From an uncultured beta proteobacterium (lineage in GTDB: Bacteria; Pseudomonadota; Gammaproteobacteria; Burkholderiales; Burkholderiaceae_C), in NCBI GenBank assembly GCA_903960915.1, contig CAJCCO010000032.1:52463-116462 (forward strand): a stretch of 64,000 bases of DNA, read 5' to 3'. The translations under genes and the position numbers were made by a program. Positions 34,029 through 43,221 of this stretch are shown piece after piece; the stretch's first letter is position 1; each line of letters starts with the position of its first letter. The notes under the pieces are model-generated. The model searched no databases and was not told the origin of the DNA. It worked only from the letters and a program-made list of their open reading frames with translations.

Positions 34029-35132
34029 ATGACGTATTTTTTGCGCTTGCTTTTACTGCTGCTGGCTGTGCCAGGCGCTTGGGCCTGCGCCATTTGTGCG
34101 CCCGCCGATGGGCAGAACAGCCTGCTGTTGCGTTTGCTGGCGGCCGATACGGTGGTGCTGGCAGCGCCTGATTCAGATGGCGCAGGCTACAAGCCCAAGG
34201 CGCTGATCAAGGGCACGCTGCCTGCAGGGCCAATCGGTCTCCTTACTACCCCGGACCTCACCAGTGGCAAACCAGCCACATCCGCCACCCCAGCCAACCC
34301 TGCCGACACGCAGGTGCTGTTGTGGCGCGCCAGCGCCCCCCGTTGGACCGATGCGGGGCCCTTGTCCCTTGAACGGGCGGACTGGTTGCGTCAATTGCTC
34401 AAGCTACCGCGTCCGGCTAACCCTGCCAGCCCGACTGACCCAGCCTGGTCTGTGCGTGCGCCCTTTTTGGTGGCAGACCTTGAAAGCCCCCAGCCCTGGG
34501 TCGCGCAGGCGGTTTATGAAGAGCTGGCTATTGCGCCCTACGCCGTGATGCGAACGCTGAAGCCGCGGCTTGATCCCTTGCCGTTGAAAAGGTGGATGAC
34601 CAGCCCGGACTTGTTGGCGCGGCGGTCTTTGTACATCTTGTTGTTTGGCATAGCGGCCACACCGGCCAGCGCTTCGGAGCTGGCGCAGCAGTTGCTGGCG
34701 GTCTCGGCTTCTCGCCCCACCGCCGAGGTGTCGGCCTTGTTGGCGGCTTATCTGGAGATTCAGGGTGATGCCGGGGTGGACTGGGTGGAGCAGCACTTTT
34801 TGCAAAGCGCCACCCGCAGTGAAACCGAGCAACAGGCGGCCTTGCTGGCCTTGAGCGTGCATGGCAATGAGGCGCTGCGTTTGTCCAAAGAACGCGTGGT
34901 GCAGGCCTATGCGCGGTTTATTCAACACAACCCTTCACGGGCGGGTTTTGTGGCCTCTGACCTGGCCAACTGGGGGCGCTGGGAGTTTGGCGCCACCTAC
35001 GTGGCCTTGTTGAAGTCGGGCCAGCCCCAGGTGTTTTCGTCCCGCTACGCCATGGTGTTCTTTTTGCTGCGCAGTCCCCAAGAAGAAACACGCAAGGCCT
35101 TGCAGGCGTTGCGGGTTGCTGGGGTGTTGTAA
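34029..35132 (+). CDS. secreted protein of unknown function
   Basis: A 367-residue protein that I do not recognise. It has an N-terminal signal sequence (YFLRLLLLLLAVPGAWA), then CAICAPADGQNSLLLRLLAADTVVLAAP, where the first cysteine could be a lipoprotein or metal/disulfide site. A proline- and threonine-rich stretch is near residues 80-95. The rest is mostly helical and Leu/Ala-rich with PWVAQAVYEELAIAPYAVMR and repeated 'LL...' helices, compatible with a HEAT-like solenoid. It stands alone, divergent from the phospholipase-like gene and converging with the aminotransferase. A periplasmic or cell-surface location is inferred. Confidence 0.8.
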   Translation: MTYFLRLLLLLLAVPGAWACAICAPADGQNSLLLRLLAADTVVLAAPDSDGAGYKPKALIKGTLPAGPIGLLTTPDLTSGKPATSATPANPADTQVLLWRASAPRWTDAGPLSLERADWLRQLLKLPRPANPASPTDPAWSVRAPFLVADLESPQPWVAQAVYEELAIAPYAVMRTLKPRLDPLPLKRWMTSPDLLARRSLYILLFGIAATPASASELAQQLLAVSASRPTAEVSALLAAYLEIQGDAGVDWVEQHFLQSATRSETEQQAALLALSVHGNEALRLSKERVVQAYARFIQHNPSRAGFVASDLANWGRWEFGATYVALLKSGQPQVFSSRYAMVFFLLRSPQEETRKALQALRVAGVL

Positions 35133-35199
35133 GTCAGTAGCGTTGGATTCAGGCTCCTGGCTTCTGGCTTATTGCTTTTGGCTTCAGTCTGACAAGCGC

Positions 35200-36396
35200 T
35201 TAGACCACCTTGGCAATGCAGGCGCAGACATAGTCAATGTTTTTGCTGTTGAGGGCGGCCACGCACATGCGACCGGTGTCGGTGCCGTACACGCCAAACT
35301 CGGTGCGTAGGCGCACCATTTGGTCTTTGCTCAGGCCGGAGTAGCTGAACATGCCAATCTGGCTGGTGATGAAGCTCATGTCCTGCTTGACGCCCGCCGC
35401 TTTCAGACCGTCCACCAGTTTTTGGCGCATGGCTTTGATGCGCACACGCATGTCGCCCAGTTCTTTTTCCCACAAAGCCCGCAACTCGGGGTTGCCTAGT
35501 ACTGCGGCCACTACGGCACCGCCATGAATGGGTGGGTTGGAGTAGTTGGTGCGAATGACAATTTTGAGTTGACTGAGCACGCGACCGGCTTCTTCCTGGT
35601 TTTCGCAAAGCACGGAGAGGGCGCCAACGCGCTCGCCATACAGGCTGAAGCTTTTGCTGAACGAGGTGGAGACGAGGAAGTTCAGGCCGGCTTTGACAAA
35701 CTTGCCAATCACCGCGCCGTCTTCAGCTATGCCGTAGCCAAAGCCTTGGTAGGCCATGTCGAGGAAGGCGGTCAGGTTCTTGGCTTTGACTGCGGCAATG
35801 ACCTCGCTCCATTGGGCGGGGGTGATGTCGTAGCCGGTGGGGTTATGGCAGCAGGCGTGCAAAACAACAATGGTGCTGGGGGCGGCTGCGTTCAGGTCGG
35901 CCAGCATGCCGGCAAAATCGACACCGCGTTGGGCGGCGTCGTAGTAGCGGTAGCTCTCCACGGTGAAGCCGGCGTTGGTGAACAGGGCGCGGTGGTTTTC
36001 CCAGCTCGGGTCAGAAATCAGCACCTTGGCGTTGGGGTTGAGGCGTTTCAGGAAGTCGGCGCCAATTTTCAGGCCGCCGGTGCCACCAATGCCTTGAACC
36101 GTGGCCACGCGGCCAGACTGGACTGGCTCGCTGTCGGCACCAAACACCAGGCTTTTGACCGCAGCGTCATAGGCGGCAATGCCGTCAATGGGCAGGTAGC
36201 CGCGTGCCGTGGGCTTTTCCATCATGGTTTTTTCGGCTTTTTGCACGCATTCCAGCAGAGGCAGTTTGCCGTTGTCGTCAAAGTAGACGCCCACGCCCAG
36301 GTTGACTTTGGCGGGGTTGGTGTCGGCAGCAAATTGCTCGTTCAAGCCCAAAATGGGGTCGCGTGGGGCCATTTCCACGGCGGAAAAGAGTGACAT
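35200..36396 (-). CDS. tyrB: aromatic/aspartate aminotransferase, class I
   Basis: PLP-dependent transamination of aspartate, tyrosine or phenylalanine with 2-oxoglutarate. The 398-residue product has the class Ia pattern: MAPRDPILGLNEQFAADTNP near the start, GVYFDDNGKLPLLECV, the aspartate near FLDMAYQGFGYG, the PLP-lysine motif STSFSKSFSLYGERVGAL, and SNPPIHGGAVVAAVL. The ATG at 36396 (MSLFSAVEMAPRDP) fits homologues. Aspartate and aromatic specificity cannot be separated by sight. In many Betaproteobacteria this gene is adjacent to, and divergent from, uvrB; here the nitronate monooxygenase-like gene lies between. Confidence 0.9.
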   Translation of the reverse strand: MSLFSAVEMAPRDPILGLNEQFAADTNPAKVNLGVGVYFDDNGKLPLLECVQKAEKTMMEKPTARGYLPIDGIAAYDAAVKSLVFGADSEPVQSGRVATVQGIGGTGGLKIGADFLKRLNPNAKVLISDPSWENHRALFTNAGFTVESYRYYDAAQRGVDFAGMLADLNAAAPSTIVVLHACCHNPTGYDITPAQWSEVIAAVKAKNLTAFLDMAYQGFGYGIAEDGAVIGKFVKAGLNFLVSTSFSKSFSLYGERVGALSVLCENQEEAGRVLSQLKIVIRTNYSNPPIHGGAVVAAVLGNPELRALWEKELGDMRVRIKAMRQKLVDGLKAAGVKQDMSFITSQIGMFSYSGLSKDQMVRLRTEFGVYGTDTGRMCVAALNSKNIDYVCACIAKVV

Positions 36397-36518
36397 GTAA
36401 GGGTCCTGTGAAAAGTTGTCTGAGGGTGAAACGTGAACAGCCCAAGGCTGCACGGTTGGCAGATATTTTACCGACCCTGTTTGCGGCCGAGCCAGGGCGA
36501 CTTGCCACAGCGGGTTTT

Positions 36519-37574
36519 TTACCGAGCGACGCTCAATTGCCGGGTGAGGTCTGCCGCAGCGATGGGTTGGCAGGCGCTGGCATGTTGGCCGCTCCAGAGC
36601 GTCGAAAAGTCATCCCGGCCCAGGCTTTCTGCCTGCTGGCGCAAGGGTAGCAGCGCAGCGCTGGCCCAAGGGAAGTCAGGGGCCAAGCGGCTTAAAGGGC
36701 CCAGGTCGCGCATCAGGCGGTTGACCACGCCGCGTGCGGGCCGGCCAGACAACAGGTTGGTCAGTACGGTATGGCACGCCGCCGGGCTGGCCAAGGCCGC
36801 CCGGTGCAACGCACTGGTGCTGGCTTCTGGGCACAACAAATAAGCCGTTCCGACCTGCGCGGCCACCGCACCGAGTGCCAGCACAGCCGCCACCCCTTGC
36901 GCCGTGGCAATGCCACCGGCTGCGATGACCGGCAGCTTCACGGCTTGCACAACCTGCGGCACCAGCGCCAGGGTGCCCATTTGGGTGCTGAGGTCGTCAG
37001 TGAGAAACATGCCCCGGTGGCCGCCGGCTTCCAAGCCCTGGGCAATGATGGCATCAGCGCCATGCGCTTGTAGCCAGAGCGCTTCTTCCACCGTGGTGGC
37101 CGTTGACAAAATTTTGGCGCCCCAGGACTTCACCCTTGCCAGCAAGTCGGGCGCTGGCAAGCCAAAGTGAAAGCTGACCACAGCCGGCTGGAAGGCTTGC
37201 AGCACGTCCGCCATCTCAGTATTGAAGGGCGCTCGTCCCGCGCCCGCGCTGCTCTGCGGTGGGCTGACGCCGAGCTCCTGGTAATACGGCGCGAGGGCAT
37301 TCAGCCAGGCGGCTTCACGCTGCGGGTCGGGTTCACTCAAGGGGTGGCAAAAGAAGTTGATGTTCACCGGCTTGTCGGTTTGCTGCTTGATCACGGTCAG
37401 CTCGGCGTGCAGGGCTTCCGGGCTGAGCATGGCGCAGGGCAGGGAACCTAGAGCGCCGGTCTGGCTGACGGCCAGCGCCAGGGCACTGCCTTGGACGCCG
37501 GCCATGGGGGCCTGGATGATGGGCAATGTGATGCCCAGCAAGTCATACAAGGTATGGGAGTTGGCGTGGGTCAT
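36519..37574 (-). CDS. nitronate monooxygenase-like FMN flavoprotein
   Basis: A 351-residue TIM-barrel flavoprotein of the 2-nitropropane dioxygenase/nitronate monooxygenase family. It has the N-terminal LPIIQAPMAGVQGSALALAV, the FMN-binding AQGLEAGGHRGMF and LPVIAAGGIATAQGVAAVLALG, and the GTAYLLCPEA stretch. The family oxidises alkyl nitronates; many members have no known physiological substrate. The ATG at 37574 is preferred. The frame is open 35 codons upstream through a 9-bp tandem repeat that would encode a Ser/Thr/Pro-rich leader unlike homologues. Confidence 0.88.
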   Translation of the reverse strand: MTHANSHTLYDLLGITLPIIQAPMAGVQGSALALAVSQTGALGSLPCAMLSPEALHAELTVIKQQTDKPVNINFFCHPLSEPDPQREAAWLNALAPYYQELGVSPPQSSAGAGRAPFNTEMADVLQAFQPAVVSFHFGLPAPDLLARVKSWGAKILSTATTVEEALWLQAHGADAIIAQGLEAGGHRGMFLTDDLSTQMGTLALVPQVVQAVKLPVIAAGGIATAQGVAAVLALGAVAAQVGTAYLLCPEASTSALHRAALASPAACHTVLTNLLSGRPARGVVNRLMRDLGPLSRLAPDFPWASAALLPLRQQAESLGRDDFSTLWSGQHASACQPIAAADLTRQLSVAR

Positions 37575-37605
37575 GGTCTGGGCTGTGTGGGGCAGAGGTG
37601 AGGGC

Positions 37606-37658
37606 GGTGAGCTCGGTGAGGTCGGTGAGCTCGGTGAGGTCGGTGAGGTCGGTGAGGC
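37606..37658. repeat. 9-bp tandem repeat, six units
   Basis: Six units of GGTGAGSTC (S is C or G), the last incomplete, lie in the 212-base gap between the divergent nitronate monooxygenase-like gene and uvrB. The remainder of this gap shows no other feature I can support. Confidence 0.85.
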
Positions 37659-37786
37659 AAAAGAATAGCCGATCCACAACGAGGCGTACTACCGTGATCC
37701 CGAGCAGGGCGGGCAGGGTTTCTGACGCAGGGGCAAGTAATTCGCTAATATGCTCGGTTGCTTTGCCTTTTTGAAATTTCCCAGAC

Positions 37787-39913
37787 ATGCCCGCTACGCC
37801 CCCGTTAACCCTTGCCCCGCTTGCACAAGCCGATGCTGCCCATCTGCCGCTCCCGGGCAAGTTTTTGCGCTTTCCCGATTCGCCCTTTGAGCTGTACCAG
37901 CCTTATCCGCCGGCTGGCGACCAGCCCGAGGCGATCGACAAATTGGTGGAAGGCGTGACGGATGGGGAGGTCTTTCAGACCTTGCTGGGAGTCACTGGCT
38001 CGGGAAAAACCTTCACCATGGCCAATGTGATTGCCCGCCTGGGGCGACCGGCCATTGTGTTTGCGCCCAATAAAACGCTGGCGGCGCAGCTCTACAGTGA
38101 GTTTCGCGAGTTTTTCCCGAAGAACGCGGTGGAATATTTTGTCAGCTACTACGACTACTACCAGCCTGAGGCCTATGTGCCCCAGCGCGACTTGTTCATT
38201 GAGAAAGACTCGGCCATCAACGAGCACATTGAACAGATGCGCCTGTCTTGCACCAAGAGCGTGTTGGAGCGGCGCGATGTGGTGATTGTGGCCACCGTCT
38301 CGGCCATTTACGGCATTGGCCAGCCTGAGGCTTACCACAAGATGGTGATGACGCTGCGGGCGGGCGACAAGATGGGTCAGCGCGACCTGATTGCTCAGTT
38401 GGTGCGCATGCAGTACCAGCGCAATGACATGGATTTCTCACGTGGCAAGTTCCGGGTGCGCGGCGACACCATTGACGTGTTCCCGGCCGAACACAGCGAG
38501 ATGGCCATACGCATTGAGTTGTTTGACGATGAGATTGAGTCCCTGCAATTGTTTGACCCGCTGACCGGGCGCATCCGGCAAAAAATACCCCGTTTCACCG
38601 TGTACCCCAGCAGCCATTACGTCACCCCGCGCGAGCAGGTGCTGGCGGCGGTGGAGACCATCAAGGTTGAATTGTCGGACCGGCTGAAGGAGTTTGTCAG
38701 CCAGGGCAAGCTGGTGGAGGCGCAGCGCCTGGAGCAGCGCACCCGATTCGATTTGGAAATGCTCAGCGAAGTAGGGCATTGCAAGGGCATTGAGAACTAC
38801 AGCCGCCACTTGAGCGGCGCCGCGCCGGGGGAGCCGCCAGCCACGTTGACTGATTACCTGCCCAAGGACGCGGTGATGTTTCTGGACGAATCGCACGTGC
38901 TGATTGGCCAGTTTGGCGGCATGTACAACGGCGACCGCTCGCGCAAGACCACGCTGGTTGAGTATGGCTTTCGGCTTCCTAGTGCGCTGGACAACCGCCC
39001 GCTCAAGTTTGAGGAATTTGAGACCAAGATGCGCCAGGCGATCTTTGTCTCAGCGACGCCCGGCAACTGGGAAAATGAGCACACGGGCCAAGTGGTGGAG
39101 CAGTTGGTGCGCCCCACCGGCCTGGTGGACCCCGAAGTGGAGGTGCGCCCGGCCACCCGGCAGGTGGACGATGTGTTGCAGGAAATTCGTATCCGCGTGG
39201 AAAAGCATGAGCGCGTGCTCATCACCACCCTGACCAAGCGCATGGCCGAGCAATTGACTGATTACTTGAGCGACAACGGTGTCAAGGTGCGCTACCTGCA
39301 CAGCGATGTGGACACGGTTGAGCGGGTAGAAATTTTGCGCGATCTGCGGCTGGGCACCTTTGACGTGCTGGTGGGCATCAACCTGCTGCGTGAGGGGTTG
39401 GACATTCCTGAGGTGAGCCTGGTGGCCATTCTGGACGCCGACAAAGAGGGCTTTTTGCGCTCCGAGCGCTCCCTCATTCAGACCATTGGCCGGGCCGCGC
39501 GCAACCTGAACGGCCGCGCCATTCTGTACGCAGACCGGATTACCGAGTCGATGAAGAAAGCCATGGGCGAGACTGAACGGCGCCGCGCGCGTCAGGTACT
39601 GCATAACGAAGCCCACGGCATTACGCCGCGGAGCATTGTCAAACAGGTCAAAGACTTGATTGACGGCGTGTACAGCGAGAAGGCCGGCAAAGAAGCCGAG
39701 CGGCTGGAACGCGACGCCATGCAGCGCGCCCAGGTAGAGGACATGAGCGAGAAGGACATTTCTCGCGAAATCAAGCGTCTTGAAAAACTCATGATGGAAC
39801 ACGCCCGCAACCTGGAGTTCGAAAAAGCCGCCCGCGTGCGCGACCAACTGGGCATTCTGAAGGAGCAGGCTTTTGGAGCGCCTGGCTCGGACAACGTGGT
39901 GCTGATCGCTTGA
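37787..39913 (+). CDS. uvrB: excinuclease ABC subunit B
   Basis: Damage-verifying helicase-like subunit of nucleotide excision repair. The 708-residue product has Walker A ([16 protein letters not shown]), the beta-hairpin ([21 protein letters not shown]), Walker B/DEAD-like ([13 protein letters not shown]), motif V/VI ([27 protein letters not shown]) and the C-terminal UVR domain (about 665-700, [20 protein letters not shown]) that contacts UvrC. An extra N-terminal segment of about 25 residues precedes the usual start [20 protein letters not shown]. No LexA box is evident upstream. Confidence 0.97.
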   Translation: MPATPPLTLAPLAQADAAHLPLPGKFLRFPDSPFELYQPYPPAGDQPEAIDKLVEGVTDGEVFQTLLGVTGSGKTFTMANVIARLGRPAIVFAPNKTLAAQLYSEFREFFPKNAVEYFVSYYDYYQPEAYVPQRDLFIEKDSAINEHIEQMRLSCTKSVLERRDVVIVATVSAIYGIGQPEAYHKMVMTLRAGDKMGQRDLIAQLVRMQYQRNDMDFSRGKFRVRGDTIDVFPAEHSEMAIRIELFDDEIESLQLFDPLTGRIRQKIPRFTVYPSSHYVTPREQVLAAVETIKVELSDRLKEFVSQGKLVEAQRLEQRTRFDLEMLSEVGHCKGIENYSRHLSGAAPGEPPATLTDYLPKDAVMFLDESHVLIGQFGGMYNGDRSRKTTLVEYGFRLPSALDNRPLKFEEFETKMRQAIFVSATPGNWENEHTGQVVEQLVRPTGLVDPEVEVRPATRQVDDVLQEIRIRVEKHERVLITTLTKRMAEQLTDYLSDNGVKVRYLHSDVDTVERVEILRDLRLGTFDVLVGINLLREGLDIPEVSLVAILDADKEGFLRSERSLIQTIGRAARNLNGRAILYADRITESMKKAMGETERRRARQVLHNEAHGITPRSIVKQVKDLIDGVYSEKAGKEAERLERDAMQRAQVEDMSEKDISREIKRLEKLMMEHARNLEFEKAARVRDQLGILKEQAFGAPGSDNVVLIA

Positions 39914-39931
39914 TCGAGGGTTAACCCTCGA
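39914..39931. repeat. 18-bp perfect palindrome after uvrB
   Basis: TCGAGGGTTAACCCTCGA begins directly after the uvrB stop codon. As RNA it would form a seven-pair stem with a TTAA loop. It is followed by AATAATTA rather than a T-run, so it is at best a weak terminator; a protein-binding site is also possible. Confidence 0.6.
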
Positions 39932-39980
39932 ATAATTACCAGTCAGTCTAGGTACCCGATCAAAACGCTAGGTTTCTTGC

Positions 39981-40020
39981 TATACTTGACCGCGTTAGTC
40001 AACCAAAAAGACTGAAGGAG
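39981..40020 (+). promoter_or_regulatory. iscR promoter with IscR-like site and ribosome binding site
   Basis: TATACT (39981-39986) fits a -10 box. It overlaps the partial dyad ATACTTGAC-CGCGTTA-GTCAA (39982-40002), which resembles type 1 IscR sites in isc promoters of other Proteobacteria. GAAGGAG (40014-40020) is a strong ribosome binding site for iscR. No good -35 is visible. Autorepression by holo-IscR is inferred. Confidence 0.55.
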
Positions 40021-40026
40021 CTTGCA

Positions 40027-40563
40027 ATGCGTCTCACCACCAAAGGCCGTTTCGCGGTCACCGCGATGATCGATTTAGGGCTTCGCCAAAGTGGCGGCCC
40101 TGTCACCCTGGCTGCCATCAGCCAGCGCCAGCAAATTTCGCTGTCGTATTTGGAGCAGCTGTTCGGCAAATTGCGCCGCAACGACCTGGTGGAATCCACC
40201 CGCGGCCCCGGTGGCGGCTACACCTTGGCGCGCCTCCCGGCGGACATCACGGTCGCCGATATTATTGTCTCGGTGGACGAACCCATTGACGCCACGCAGT
40301 GCAGCGGCAAGGAAAATTGCCTGGGCGAAGGCACCCGCTGCATGACGCATGACCTCTGGGCCTCGCTCAATACCCGCATGGTGGAATTTTTAAGCTCCGT
40401 CACGCTGCAAAAACTGGTGGACGACCAACTGGCCAAGGGTTTGTTGGTTGAAGACAAGCCCACCCTCAAACGGGCAATTTCCAGCATGCCCGTTTCCAAG
40501 CCCATTCGCATCAATGCACCCAACTCGGTGTTTGCCCTGGGCAACGCGTTTTCCAAGAACTGA
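40027..40563 (+). CDS. iscR: Fe-S cluster-sensing transcriptional regulator IscR
   Basis: Rrf2-family repressor of the isc operon that senses cluster supply with a [2Fe-2S] centre. The 178-residue product has the winged helix ([51 protein letters not shown]) and the cluster ligands Cys92, Cys98 and Cys105 with His108 ([21 protein letters not shown], split here after GEG). The last two ligands are one residue later than in Escherichia coli. It is the first gene of a complete isc operon, 19 bases before iscS. Confidence 0.95.
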   Translation: MRLTTKGRFAVTAMIDLGLRQSGGPVTLAAISQRQQISLSYLEQLFGKLRRNDLVESTRGPGGGYTLARLPADITVADIIVSVDEPIDATQCSGKENCLGEGTRCMTHDLWASLNTRMVEFLSSVTLQKLVDDQLAKGLLVEDKPTLKRAISSMPVSKPIRINAPNSVFALGNAFSKN

Positions 40564-40582
40564 ATCAAGTAGCGAGCCCACG

Positions 40583-41803
40583 ATGGATACCACCCCTCAT
40601 TTCCCGATTTACATGGACTACAGCGCCACCAACCCCTGCGACGAGCGGGTGGTGGACGCGATGATTCCCTGGTTGCGCCAGCACTTTGGCAACCCAGCTT
40701 CCCGCAGCCATGCCTGGGGCTGGGAGGCTGAAGCCGCCGTGGAGCAGGCGCGTGAACAGGTCGCCGCACTGATTGGCGCCGACCCCCGCGAAATCGTCTG
40801 GACCTCTGGTGCCACCGAGTCCAACAACCTGGCCATTAAGGGTGCAGCGGGTTTTTACAAGACCAAGGGCAAACACATCATCACGGTCAAAACAGAACAC
40901 AAGGCGGTGCTCGACACCTGCCGCGAACTGGAGCGCCAGGGTTTTGAGGTGACCTATCTTGATGTGCAGGCCGATGGTCTGGTGGACCTGGAGGTATTCA
41001 AAGCCGCCATTCGCCCCGACACCATTTTGGCCAGCGTGATGTTTGTCAACAATGAAATCGGCGTGATTCAGGACATCACCGCGCTGGGCACTGTCTGCCG
41101 TGAAAAAGGCGTCATTTTCCATGTGGATGCAGCCCAGGCCACGGGCCGTGTGGACATCGACATGAGCCAGCTGCCAGTCGACTTGATGAGCCTGACCGCG
41201 CACAAAACCTATGGTCCCAAGGGCATTGGCGCTTTGTTTGTACGTCGTAAGCCCCGTATCCGCATTGAAGCCCAGATGCACGGAGGCGGCCATGAGCGTG
41301 GCATGCGCTCGGGCACTTTGCCAACGCACCAGATCGTGGGCATGGGCGAGGCCTACCGCATTGCCAAGGCCGAAATGGCCAGCGAAAACCTGCGCATTCG
41401 TGCCCTGCATGAACGCATGCTCGCGGGTCTGAAAGATGTGGAGCAGGTGTTTATCAACGGCAACGTCGACCAGCGCGTGCCCCACAACCTGAACATGAGC
41501 TTCAACTATGTGGAAGGTGAGTCCCTGATCATGGGTATCAAAGGACTGGCTGTTTCAAGTGGATCGGCCTGTACATCGGCCAGTCTGGAGCCCAGCTATG
41601 TGTTGCGCGCCCTGGGCCGCAGCGATGAGTTGGCCCACAGCAGCTTGCGCATGACGATTGGCCGCTGGACAACCGAAGCCGAGATCGATTACGCGATAGA
41701 GACGATCAAGGCCAACGTCGCCAAGTTGCGCGACCTGAGCCCGTTGTGGGACATGTACAAAGAAGGTATTGACATCAGCACCATCCAGTGGGCGGCGCAC
41801 TGA
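40583..41803 (+). CDS. iscS: cysteine desulfurase IscS
   Basis: PLP enzyme that takes sulfur from cysteine for Fe-S clusters and tRNA thiolation. The 406-residue product shows [46 protein letters not shown], the PLP lysine in [17 protein letters not shown], and the catalytic cysteine loop [18 protein letters not shown]. The C-terminal [17 protein letters not shown] matches the IscU-binding tail of IscS proteins. The ATG at 40583 fits; the frame is open upstream over iscR without family similarity. Confidence 0.97.
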   Translation: MDTTPHFPIYMDYSATNPCDERVVDAMIPWLRQHFGNPASRSHAWGWEAEAAVEQAREQVAALIGADPREIVWTSGATESNNLAIKGAAGFYKTKGKHIITVKTEHKAVLDTCRELERQGFEVTYLDVQADGLVDLEVFKAAIRPDTILASVMFVNNEIGVIQDITALGTVCREKGVIFHVDAAQATGRVDIDMSQLPVDLMSLTAHKTYGPKGIGALFVRRKPRIRIEAQMHGGGHERGMRSGTLPTHQIVGMGEAYRIAKAEMASENLRIRALHERMLAGLKDVEQVFINGNVDQRVPHNLNMSFNYVEGESLIMGIKGLAVSSGSACTSASLEPSYVLRALGRSDELAHSSLRMTIGRWTTEAEIDYAIETIKANVAKLRDLSPLWDMYKEGIDISTIQWAAH

Positions 41804-41862
41804 CGGGCTTTTCGCCCGACAGAATGCAAGGCACCCGGTGCAATTATTGAAAGGAAATTGAA

Positions 41863-42264
41863 ATGGCTTATTCAGACAAGGTCGTAGACCACTACGAAAA
41901 TCCCCGCAACGTGGGCTCTTTTGACAAGGGCGATGACAGCGTGGGCACCGGCATGGTGGGCGCGCCCGCTTGCGGCGACGTGATGAAACTGCAGATCAAG
42001 GTCAACCCGGTGACCGGCGTGATTGAAGATGCACGCTTCAAAACCTACGGCTGTGGCTCGGCCATTGCCTCTTCTTCTCTGGTGACTGAATGGGTCAAGG
42101 GCAAAACCCTGGACCAGGCAGCCGCGCTGAAAAACAGCGAAATCGCTGAAGAACTGGCGCTGCCTCCGGTCAAAATTCACTGCTCCATTTTGGCTGAAGA
42201 CGCCATCAAGGCGGCGGTGGACGACTACCGCCAAAAGCACAGCACCCCAACGCAGACCCACTGA
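41863..42264 (+). CDS. iscU: Fe-S cluster scaffold IscU
   Basis: Scaffold on which [2Fe-2S] clusters are built by IscS and passed on with HscBA help. The 133-residue product has [15 protein letters not shown], the first cysteine in [14 protein letters not shown], the second in [18 protein letters not shown] and the third in [19 protein letters not shown]. The LPPVK motif recognised by HscA is intact. The ATG follows AAAGGAAATTGAA. It is 59 bases after iscS and one base before iscA. Confidence 0.97.
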   Translation: MAYSDKVVDHYENPRNVGSFDKGDDSVGTGMVGAPACGDVMKLQIKVNPVTGVIEDARFKTYGCGSAIASSSLVTEWVKGKTLDQAAALKNSEIAEELALPPVKIHCSILAEDAIKAAVDDYRQKHSTPTQTH

Positions 42265-42265
42265 C

Positions 42266-42589
42266 ATGGCTGTCTCGCTCACCGAAGCTGCCGCCCGGCA
42301 CGTTACCCGCTACCTGGCCAAACGGGGCAAGGGCGTGGGCGTGCGCCTGGGGGTCAAGACCACCGGTTGTTCCGGCCTGGCCTACAAGCTGGAATACGTG
42401 GACGATTTCGAACCTGAAGACATGGTGTTTGAAGGCCATGGGGTGAAGGTGTTGATTGACCCGAAAAGCTTTGCTTACCTTGACGGCACCGAGTTGGACT
42501 TTGTGCGTGAAGGCCTCAATGAAGGCTTCAAGTTCAACAACCCCAAAGAGCGTGACCGGTGCGGGTGCGGCGAGTCGTTCCGGGTGTGA
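42266..42589 (+). CDS. iscA: A-type Fe-S carrier IscA
   Basis: A 107-residue A-type carrier that delivers clusters to target proteins. The three conserved cysteines are visible: [15 protein letters not shown] and the C-terminal CGCGESFRV. The ATG is one base after the iscU stop, and the stop overlaps the hscB start by four bases (GTGA), so the three are translationally coupled. Confidence 0.95.
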   Translation: MAVSLTEAAARHVTRYLAKRGKGVGVRLGVKTTGCSGLAYKLEYVDDFEPEDMVFEGHGVKVLIDPKSFAYLDGTELDFVREGLNEGFKFNNPKERDRCGCGESFRV

Positions 42590-43104
42590 ATTTACAGTCC
42601 ACAGATTTCGAACTGTTTGATCTTGCACCGCAATTTGCGCAAGATCGTGCGGCCATTGACGCCCGCTGGAAAGATCTGCAACGTGAAGCCCACCCCGACA
42701 AATTTGCAGCCCAGGGCGCGTCCGCGCAGCGTCTGGCCATGCAGTGGTCGGTGCGCATCAACGAGGCCTATCAGCGTCTTAAAGACCCCCTCAAACGGGC
42801 CGCTTACCTGTGCGAACTCCATGACGCGCCGGTGAACGCCGAGAACAATACCGCGATGCCAGCCGCATTTTTAATGCAGCAAATGGAATGGCGTGAGACC
42901 CTGGATGATGCCCGAAGCCCTGCGGATCTTGAGGCCCTGGAGACGCAAGTCTCTGCAGCCTGCCAGCAAACCTTGACGCACTGCGCGCAGTTGCTGGACG
43001 TAGCCCATGATTACCCCCAAGCGGTGCAGCAGGTGAGGGCGTTGATGTTTATTGAGCGCTTCTCCGCTGACGTGCAACAACGGCTGGACCGGCTGGACGC
43101 GTGA
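42586..43104 (+). CDS. hscB: Fe-S assembly co-chaperone HscB
   Basis: J-domain protein that brings IscU to HscA. The 172-residue product has the J domain with the HPD motif ([15 protein letters not shown]) and the HscB C-terminal three-helix IscU-binding domain ([20 protein letters not shown]). The GTG at 42586, overlapping the iscA stop by four bases, gives the family N-terminus [16 protein letters not shown]. An upstream GTG at 42559 is less likely. Confidence 0.94.
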   Translation: MNLQSTDFELFDLAPQFAQDRAAIDARWKDLQREAHPDKFAAQGASAQRLAMQWSVRINEAYQRLKDPLKRAAYLCELHDAPVNAENNTAMPAAFLMQQMEWRETLDDARSPADLEALETQVSAACQQTLTHCAQLLDVAHDYPQAVQQVRALMFIERFSADVQQRLDRLDA

Positions 43105-43165
43105 GCCACGGGCCTAAAAGTGCCGCAGGCTACAAGATGCCATCAACAACGTAATGACTTCAACA

Positions 43166-43194
43166 TTGAGCAAGCCCTAAGAAAAGGGACAATT
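43166..43194 (+). promoter_or_regulatory. possible internal promoter upstream of hscA
   Basis: TTGAGC (43166-43171), a 17-base spacer and ACAATT (43189-43194) lie in the 117-base gap between hscB and hscA, the largest gap within the isc operon. The -10 match is weak. Confidence 0.3.
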
Positions 43195-43221
43195 GCTAAC
43201 TGCTTCTTCAAAAAAATCAAC

